Shown: positions 16,553 to 22,500 of the stretch, one piece after another
Layout: every line of letters starts with the position of its first letter
Numbering within the stretch: the first letter of the stretch is position 1
Assembly: GCA_001586965.3 (NCBI GenBank)
Contig: LUCW03002154.1
Location: forward strand, 1 to 22,500
From: Sphaeroforma sirkka
Lineage: Eukaryota; Opisthokonta; Ichthyosporea; Ichthyophonida
Direction of reading: 5' to 3'
Length of the DNA: 22,500 nt
Notes under the pieces: generated by a model
What the model was told of the DNA's origin: nothing
The model's input: only the letters and a program-made list of their open reading frames with translations
Databases searched by the model: none
Position numbers and translations under genes: made by a program

Positions 16553-16681
16553 CATAAAAATATAGTATGGAAATCTGGGTCAGATTTCTTTATACCAGGA
16601 GTGTGTCGTGTATAGCAATAATTATTTATAGTCTAGAAGGCTAACATCGTACAATGTTCTAAGAGTATCAAACTTAATCAG

Positions 16682-16711
16682 TTACTCTTGTATTTAACAT
16701 TCCAAGAGTAA
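16682..16711. repeat. Inverted repeat, 9-bp arms
   Basis: TTACTCTTG and CAAGAGTAA are perfect inverted arms with a 12-base spacer. The right arm and its flank (ACATTCCAAGAGTAATT) are duplicated immediately downstream, and TTTCATAAATTA also occurs twice in tandem (to ~16753). Confidence 0.6.
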
Positions 16712-16815
16712 TTGACATTCCAAGAGTAATTTCATAAATTATTTCATAAATTAATCTAGCCTATAATTTCATGACGAATTATATACAATAATCATTATTT
16801 GTTTGTACATTTGTG

Positions 16816-16992
16816 TACATCTTTTAGTCGCATAATATTGTTTGTTTCTTATTCGTACATTTTGTGTGCATCTTTTGCAAATTTAGTCTATTGATATGAT
16901 TACATCCTTTAGTCGCATAATGTCGTTTGTTTCTTATCCGTACATTTTGTGTGCATTTTTTTTTTGTTGCAATTTTAGTCTATTGATATGAT
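16816..16992 (+). repeat. Tandem duplication, two ~85-92-bp units
   Basis: Unit 1 is 16816-16900 and unit 2 is 16901-16992. Both start TACATC(C/T)TTTAGTCGCATAAT and end TTTAGTCTATTGATATGAT. They differ by a few transitions and a longer T-run in unit 2. No function is apparent. Confidence 0.85.
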
Positions 16993-17008
16993 TAATGGAT
17001 TAAGTTAG

Positions 17009-17351
17009 ATGGATATGTATCAGCAGTTCGATTCTGCCGTTGGCTCTCGTCTCACTTATTGTGGAAAGGACGCATCTATACAAGATGCTCTAAAGGTAGC
17101 ACATACTTTATAATATCCCATAGTAAGTGTCTTTTGTAAAACATGTACGCGCTTTCGACGTTCAGTTCACGATAGCGATCAATTTGAATTAAGTTTAATT
17201 AAACATTTCGTACATATTAAAAGGGGATGACTTTCCTCTAAAGGTAGATCCTCTGAATTACTATGCTACTGCTGATTTACGAGCATTGCCTGAATCAGTA
17301 TATTACTTTACACATCAGAAGATTGAGATTCTTAGCATCAACTGGGGCTTT
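17009..17351 (+). pseudogene. Unrecognised decayed frame
   Basis: From ATG 17009: MDMYQQFDSAVGSRLTYCGK and DASIQDALKVAHTL, TAA at 17111, then CKTCTRFRRSVHDSDQFELS to TGA 17228-17230. In the next frame GDDFPLKVDPLNYY and DLRALPESVYYFTHQKIEIL continue to ~17340. The sequence reads like protein in consecutive frames with a CxxC pair, but I recognise no family. It could be a transposon fragment. The open frame 17352-17591 downstream looks non-coding. Confidence 0.3.
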
Positions 17352-17976
17352 GCGATGAGAATTGTACGACTGGTGTTGGTATGTATTGACCAATTTTCTC
17401 GAACAGGTTTGTGGTTTGAAGGTTATACAGTGGTGACATGTTGTTTAATAAGAAATTCGGAAGTCCCTTTATTTTACTTAATTTTTGTGCGCGGGGACTC
17501 CACAATACAATGTACATGTAAAAAAATTCTCTGTTTTCTGAGTTTTATGTCTGCTAACAGATCTTTTTTATTTTTGATTTTTAATTCATAGAACAGTATA
17601 CTCTACTGGATTTTCAGCAACTAGACTGAGAGCTTTTGCTTCTAAATATTTCTGTAGTGATTCGCCATCATCGTCGGTCGAGCCGTGATAGCATGTATCA
17701 TTTACCATGTTTTTGTATAACCCTTAACTTTGAAGAAATAATGAATTCCAATTGAGTGTTAAATGTCACGAACCAGACACCGGGCTGTAGACTTTGAGTC
17801 ATAGAAAAAAATTACGTTGCCATTGATTCCAATACGCAATTCCATCAACAGGCGCCATAAAGCCCGTCTACCAATTTTCTTTATAGATTTGTCCGGTACT
17901 GCTCTAAGAATAGAAAACGTTTTAGGACGAAGTTGTACGGACCCGTCAAGTTTGTATCAAATTAGTATGTTTTTCA

Positions 17977-18215
17977 TGAGAGACTACAGGTCTCAGGCCA
18001 GATTTTACAGCAAGAAACTATCTTTGATTTATGGAAGTCATCAGAGTCAGCTCAATCCCGAGAGCTAAGTCATCAGAGTTAGCTCACTCCCGAGAGCTAA
18101 TCAAGCTGCTCAAATTACTCTCGTACATGATGCCTTTCCGCATAGGTTGTGACTCACATAGAACCGCAGCCATTATTAGAATATTGCGGTTGACAGGCTA
18201 CATTGTACTCTAATA
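17977..18215 (+). repeat. Copia-family solo LTR, rearranged copy
   Basis: Starts TGAGAGACTACAGG, carries AGGCCAGATTTTACAGCAAG, two tandem ~32-bp GAGAGCTAA units, and ends TACTCTAATA. Flanks TTTCA (17972-17976) and TTTTA (18216-18220) match at four of five bases, consistent with a mutated target duplication. Compared with 9788-10200 it lacks about 200 bp. The ~70-bp block TTCCGCATA...GCGGTTGAC is present in the opposite orientation. Confidence 0.63.
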
Positions 18216-18431
18216 TTTTATCAATAGATTTTTTTGGCATTTTTCCCTAATCCATCATCGACACGGGTCATTCTAGAAATTTTAAACTTGCGATATTCAA
18301 TCCGAATGCTTCAGGCTTCCTGGGGCGATTAACTGAAAGCGATCTTGTGGAAACAGGTTTGGGAACTTGAAGACATTCTGTAGAGTTTTGAGACGTTCTT
18401 GGTTAATTTGCTTGCCGTCGACCCATGGTAG

Positions 18432-18582
18432 CTGAGAGACTAATGTCATAGGCCAGATTTTACAGCAAGGAATTCTCTTTGATATAAAGAAATTTTCACA
18501 GTTAGCTCACTCCCGAGAACAAATCAAGTTTTGTAACGTATTTCCGAGAGTTGAGTTAATACTCAACCGGCAAATACTGTTA
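18432..18582 (+). repeat. Copia-family solo LTR, internally deleted
   Basis: The insertion begins CTGAGAGACTAATG, keeps AGGCCAGATTTTACAGCAAG and one CCCGAGA unit, and ends AATACTGTTA, similar to the TACTCTAAYA family end. The five bases GGTAG lie on both sides (18427-18431 and 18583-18587). The interrupted Ty3 reading continues across it, so this is a true insertion with a 5-bp target duplication. Confidence 0.65.
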
Positions 18583-18803
18583 GGTAGAAACTAGATACAT
18601 CGGTTTCCCTTCTTTTGCTTGGTTTGTCAGCGGAACTAAAATGCCACTCAAACCAGGAATTTTACGGCTCAACCAAGCCAATATGTAAACAAACGTTAGT
18701 AGTACGTTCTTACTAGTTGGAATACCAAGGCTAACTATGCCTTGCATGCGTTCATCAGTCACCGTTACAAATCCATCATACCAAAGCCTACCATTAAATA
18801 ACT

Positions 18804-19740
18804 TTAGTATAAATACGACTTTGTTGGATTGAACCTCGTATCTGATTCAATGGCAGCCCTGACTAGCTCGCACAAAGGTTGCCAATGTTTATATCGGTTT
18901 CCCGTTTCACCGAAGTCAGTGTTAGCAGGCATCTGCCATTTTTGGAAGCACTTCACACTATTAGCACAAACACCGCACTTTCTGGTCAACTCCCATGAAC
19001 CCTTGGCCAGTACATCCGGCAACCGCATTTTTTTGCTCCAGTCATATTGCTCATCTTCTATGGCCGACTCGCACTAAAACTTCGACCTTTTGTTTCAATG
19101 AAACACATGAAGCCGTCCAAGGACCGAAAATTGTAATCATTGCGCATTGCGGTGTGTATACTGAGCTGGGACCACCGATGTACCAAACTTTACACCGACC
19201 CGCTCACTGATGGCGGTCTTACTCGTCGATGGCGCACTGGTTAGTTGTCAGTAATTGGTAGTTTACTAGGCATTGCAGATATGTACCTTCAACTCTTTTC
19301 ACTCGGCATGATAGAATGGTTTGGTATTGACCATCCATTAAGTCACACATTCTATAACCATCATTCGTACGCTGAGCAGCACCTTTAACATTCTCGGCCA
19401 GTATATTAGACACTAGCCGCTTCCCTCATCCTTACTCTTGCACATGATTCCCGTAGCTAATTCTTTTTCTATCTTCTGTCCCTATATTCCTCTACGCAGG
19501 TTATCTCTGTTTTTGAATATACTCCAGGACAGAATGCATCCGAACTCGTCGAGATACGGAAGATTGCTTCGTTTGAAAATATGTAGGGCTTGTCGTTCCA
19601 ATACGCACAACCCTCTAGCCATAGCTTCTAGGTGTTAAAGCCATACTCATCGACTTTGATATCTTCTTCGTGGGACGACATAGTCTTCATATTGTATGTT
19701 GTCTTCGGCGTTATGTATATTAACGTTGGGGGCAGAGTAT
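18804..19740 (-). pseudogene. Unrecognised minus-strand frames
   Basis: In sense order: EEDIKVDEYGFNT (~19660), LEGCAYWNDKPYIFSNEAIF (~19600), then 19413-19219 (NILAENVKGAAQRTNDGYRM; TILSCRVKRVEGTYLQC), then 19028-18804 (MRLPDVLAKGSWELTRKCGV; CANSVKCFQKW; FGETGNRYKHW; RAAIESDTRFNP). The last frame has a cluster of cysteines (CGVC, KC). They lie on the same strand as, and just upstream of, the RT relic, so they could be the gag and protease part of the same element. No diagnostic motif (CCHC, DTG) supports this. They may also be host gene remains. Confidence 0.3.
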
Positions 19741-19756
19741 ACATAGTGTGTGTTGA

Positions 19757-20127
19757 AATTTGTATTGTATCTAACGAATGGTGCATTCGAATCAGTTTTT
19801 TGGATCGCACCCTCAGTTATATACTGATGGTGTTTGTACAAGTATCCGAGCACTTGGGCTGGCCAGGGTAAAATCTCATTTGATCAATATGAGAAATCCT
19901 TATACAGGACACTTTTAAGCACCATGATATATTTCTAGCTAGGGCTGATCGGTGGCCTACCTATATATAAACAGTCTGAGAGCAAGTCTTATACTACTTT
20001 AATATACTCTTAGACGGACTCGCCTATAAATAGATTAATTTGAGAACAAGCCCCAAATTTCTCTCTGACCCGTGGCGTAAAACGTTGATAACGTAAAATG
20101 AAATCCGATTACTTCTGTAGTCTCTCA
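19757..20127 (-). repeat. Copia-family LTR copy, opposite strand
   Basis: Starts at 20127 with TGAGAGACTACAGAAG on the minus strand. 19916-19807 aligns with 10033-10140: a GTATAAGG segment, TTTCTCATA-TGA, then GTTTTACCCTGGCCAGCCCAAG with little change, then a TATA box. The middle part is strongly diverged. The distal end is uncertain; I place it near 19757 by analogy. It splits the open frame that runs from 20503. What follows it on the minus strand does not resemble the copia gag. Confidence 0.55.
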
Positions 20128-20129
20128 TT

Positions 20130-20503
20130 GCTAGTCTGAAAATTGGTGGCTGGCAACTGGGATACCAACATGTGACCAACAAGTTGTGCAAACAAAGCCA
20201 AGTATTGTCTCCTTGCCTAATGGTATCGCCTTTACCACAGAACAATGTTGTATCAGTAATATGGAATCTTACATGATCCGTCTGGGAAATGTATATGTTT
20301 AACTGTACTGTCGCATTCACACCGTATCCTGGAGCCAGGCTCAGTGATCCATCGTATGCCTCCAGGACTACACTAAGAATCGACACCCTCCCCAATCCTT
20401 CTGCATCCACGATTTGTGTATGTAGTTTGGACGGAAGGTCAGTGTCGCAATACGACACTCGAGTCGTTCCAATGGCACCTTGGACTGAGGGCCGTCTCCT
20501 TCG
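20130..20503 (-). pseudogene. Unrecognised open frame cut by an LTR
   Basis: About 124 codons are open from after TGA 20506-20504 to the LTR terminus at 20127, and the frame then runs on into the LTR. Blocks such as VDAEGLGRVSILSVVLEAYD, GSLSLAPGYGVNATVQLNIY and FHITDTTLFCGKGDTI alternate hydrophobic and polar residues like a beta-rich protein. No family is recognised. No ATG is present at its start, so the N-terminus would lie upstream, perhaps across an intron. It may be an exon of a host gene disrupted by the LTR or part of another element. Confidence 0.35.
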
Positions 20504-20513
20504 TCAGTGAGTC

Positions 20514-21500
20514 ATTCCCTGATCTTCGCATTGAGCGCATCTTTGTCTGTCGCAGCAGCTGCCAACGGTGTCTACTTTTTCTATGGAAAGCAGTCTGCCC
20601 GATACTGGTTATCACCGCTCAAGAAGCACTTCAGGTTTAACTGAACCCCCACGTCTTGGCGACTTCGACCCACTACCACCGTCAGTACTGTAGCCTCTGC
20701 AATATCTATCCCCACGTTGGTGGTGACCTCAACCAGTTTGCTCGTCATTGCTTGGTGCCGTGTCCTTCCCTCCAGATGACCCAGCAGAGTGTGCCGAACT
20801 TTCTTTCTATCTCTGTCGTTTTGATCCCCCTCCTCCACCAATCACGGTAACCAGGGCAACCTGTAGCCACTAGGACACACTCTCCTCATTCGGCGGTTCA
20901 GTTCTCCGATTAGTCATTGTGCATAGTTTCTCTCACCGCTAGATCTACTCTACAAAGCTGTCAATCACTCTCCACAAGCCACCCTGCTGTCAAACACCAT
21001 GTGCTGATCCTTTGTAGTTCGGTACCAGGAGTGTACCGAACTCCAGGACTGTTGGTCAACAAATGCTTGACGATTAGTGAATGATAAAAACGCTCGATGC
21101 AAATACCAGTTATTGCTACGGAAGGATCGAAGTTGAAAATTTGCATAAAATTTGCAGCTCGCGTTATGTTCAGCTTTCCTACAGTCTGGAAAATCCTGAA
21201 AGGGGCCTAACACTCTGTGATTATATTGATAAGCTATCATGATGCACAGCTGCAAGATACAGGCAATGTTTCTGTTGGTTACTGTTGATATCAATAATCG
21301 AAACAATCTTCCCGAGTACAACAGTCAAGAACAGTGAGGATCCAGCCACCACGGTGAAGACTGCACTACTAACTTTGACAGAGACACTAGTACAGATACT
21401 ATTGCGAAGACCAGGGATGTGGCATTTCCGACGCGATAAAGTCGCCTAGCCAGGCTATCTCCTACATGCGCATCTGGTCAATAGATATGGGACTCGCTGC
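20514..21500. other. No gene assigned
   Basis: Short open frames exist on both strands (for example minus 20841-20581 and minus 21321-20965), but none shows a motif, a plausible start or continuity. I see no repeats matching the LTR families here. Confidence 0.4.
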
Positions 21501-21839
21501 GTGAAGGGTGAGTGTTGGGCGAACATGGTATTTGATATAACCACGCGCAACTATATATATGCCGACTTCGAAACACCTCAGTACCAGACCAACAGTTACT
21601 GCTCCTCACGCGCCCGCTTTCGGTTCTCGAGGGCGGGCTCGGCCCCGCAGTACGCAGATATTAATAATCCGTTTGCCTTGGCTGATAGAAAGTGAAGATG
21701 GACTGTAGTTTACAACGGCGTTTATTTAGAGTGAAATAATGCGGCATCCGAACGGGACGACTAAAGCATTTATGATGGCTCGGGGCCTGTAGCCTGCGGG
21801 AATCTCATATGAAGATTTCTTTACGATGCGTCAATGATT

Positions 21840-22500
21840 GATGTTGAGTTTGTGTGTGGTGCGTAGTGTGAGCCAAATAGTATGAGGGCAGTCTGTGAAG
21901 AGTATGACTTTATTTCAGTCGAGACACGATCCGTGGACTGTTATCGGCTCAAATACGCTCTCTACCGGAAAACTCCTAGGTTGTACGCCTACCCAGCGAG
22001 TTTGTCAAATAGTGAGCGGGAAAAAACTTGTCAAGACTGTCACGCGCTCGTATAGCCGTGAATCGGTTTGCCCGCAGTGGTAGACAAGGGGCATTCGCTA
22101 AAGAGGATAAATCTGGAGTTTATCAAATGGCATGTACCTAGTTATTCGATACTTGCGGCTTACCTCCGCATCGGGGAGGTATGTATGTCACGTCATTTGC
22201 AAAGACAGATGCGATGTGGAATCCTCATCCCGAGGGGATCTGGACGTTGAATGGGTATGAGCTCAAGGTGGTGGATGCTACAGAAGTACATAAAGCCAAA
22301 AAAGCATACACACTACATGATGATATGCAGTACTTTATTTTTGCATACGACGAGATTTGGAACGACAAGAGGTTTATGGTATTATGGATCCGCTATACAA
22401 TACATCGGCCCCGTGTGCCAACTTGCAGGAGGTCGTTGATAGAAATTAGGGTGGAGAACGTCGCGAAAAACGACCAGATTACGAACTGGTGGCCATCTGA
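21840..22500 (+). pseudogene. Unrecognised decayed frame running off the window
   Basis: One plus-strand frame reads from ~21840 to ~22180 with stops only at TAG 21867, TAG 22053 and TGA 22059. It includes MRAVCEEYDFISVETRSVD, RLKYALYRKTPRLYAYPASL, CQDCHALV and FIKWHVPSYSILAAYLRIGE. It then hands over to a frame open to the window end: MYVTSFAKTDAMWNPHPEG, LNGYELKVVDATEVHKAKKA, FIFAYDEIWNDKRFMVLWIR. Length and composition suggest a real gene with a few lesions, or exons with small introns. No family is recognised. Confidence 0.38.

Larger units (their letters stand above)
17790..18830 (-). pseudogene. Ty3-type RT thumb and RNase H relic, split by two LTRs
   Basis: Minus strand, from 18830 down: KVVFILKLFNGRLWYDGFV, TDERMQGIVSLGIPTSK, then LAWLSRKIPGLSGILVPL and NQAKEGKP. 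This matches the Ty3 thumb/connection of the group with KC-F-WCGR-G-DP-R and NW-R-IP-F-PL-LLE. Beyond an inserted LTR (18432-18582) the protein resumes with LPWVDGKQINQERLKTLQ and FPNLFPQDRFQLIA, the start of the RNase H region. After a second inserted LTR (17977-18215), ALWRLLMELRIGINGNVIFF and YDSKSTARCL look like an RNase H strand with a DSK motif. Frameshifts and stops are common. 17600-17790 is possibly more of the same but not assignable. Confidence 0.58.

Noticed and set aside
1..22500. CRISPR array, bacterial operon or prophage
   Set aside because: No regularly spaced repeats and no bacterial gene layout. The sequence is dominated by eukaryotic LTR elements.

Overview
This window is eukaryotic nuclear DNA made almost entirely of retrotransposons and older transposon debris, nested inside one another. 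Intact single-copy host genes are not evident. The element types (a chromodomain-bearing Ty3 element, Ty1/copia, a second chromovirus and a DDE transposase relic) fit a fungus or fungus-like eukaryote such as an oomycete, but nothing here fixes the taxon.

Layout. 1-2048 holds a small secreted-type ORF, an unrecognised decayed frame, a minus-strand DDE transposase relic and a plus-strand Ty3-type reverse transcriptase relic. At 2049 a copia-family LTR begins (TGAGAGA-type terminus). It is interrupted by a 7.65-kb Ty3/gypsy chromovirus on the minus strand (2138-9787), which has two 595-bp LTRs with TGTA...TACA ends. The copia LTR resumes at 9788 and runs to 10200. It is followed by a copia internal region (gag, protease, integrase, RT, RNase H; to 14573) that carries many stops and frameshifts and has no recognisable 3' LTR.

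14984-16515 is the 3' part (integrase and chromodomain) of another, older and AT-rich chromovirus on the plus strand. 16530-17000 is simple and tandem repeat. 17600-18830 on the minus strand is a Ty3-type RT/RNase H relic into which two short copies of the copia-family LTR have inserted. A third extra copy lies in the opposite orientation near 19757-20127. Several open but unrecognised frames flank these (18804-19740, 20130-20503, 21840-22500).

The most notable item is the chromovirus pol. Between RNase H and integrase it carries a segment resembling the N6-adenine methyltransferase (Dam-like) domain known from DIRS-type retroelements, with an NPP motif. Its LTRs are nearly identical, so it looks young, yet its frames are broken by many one-base shifts. 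Two of these sit in homopolymers, so sequencing error must be considered. Inferred order of events: Ty3 RT relic, then copia insertion at 2049, then chromovirus insertion into the copia 5' LTR.
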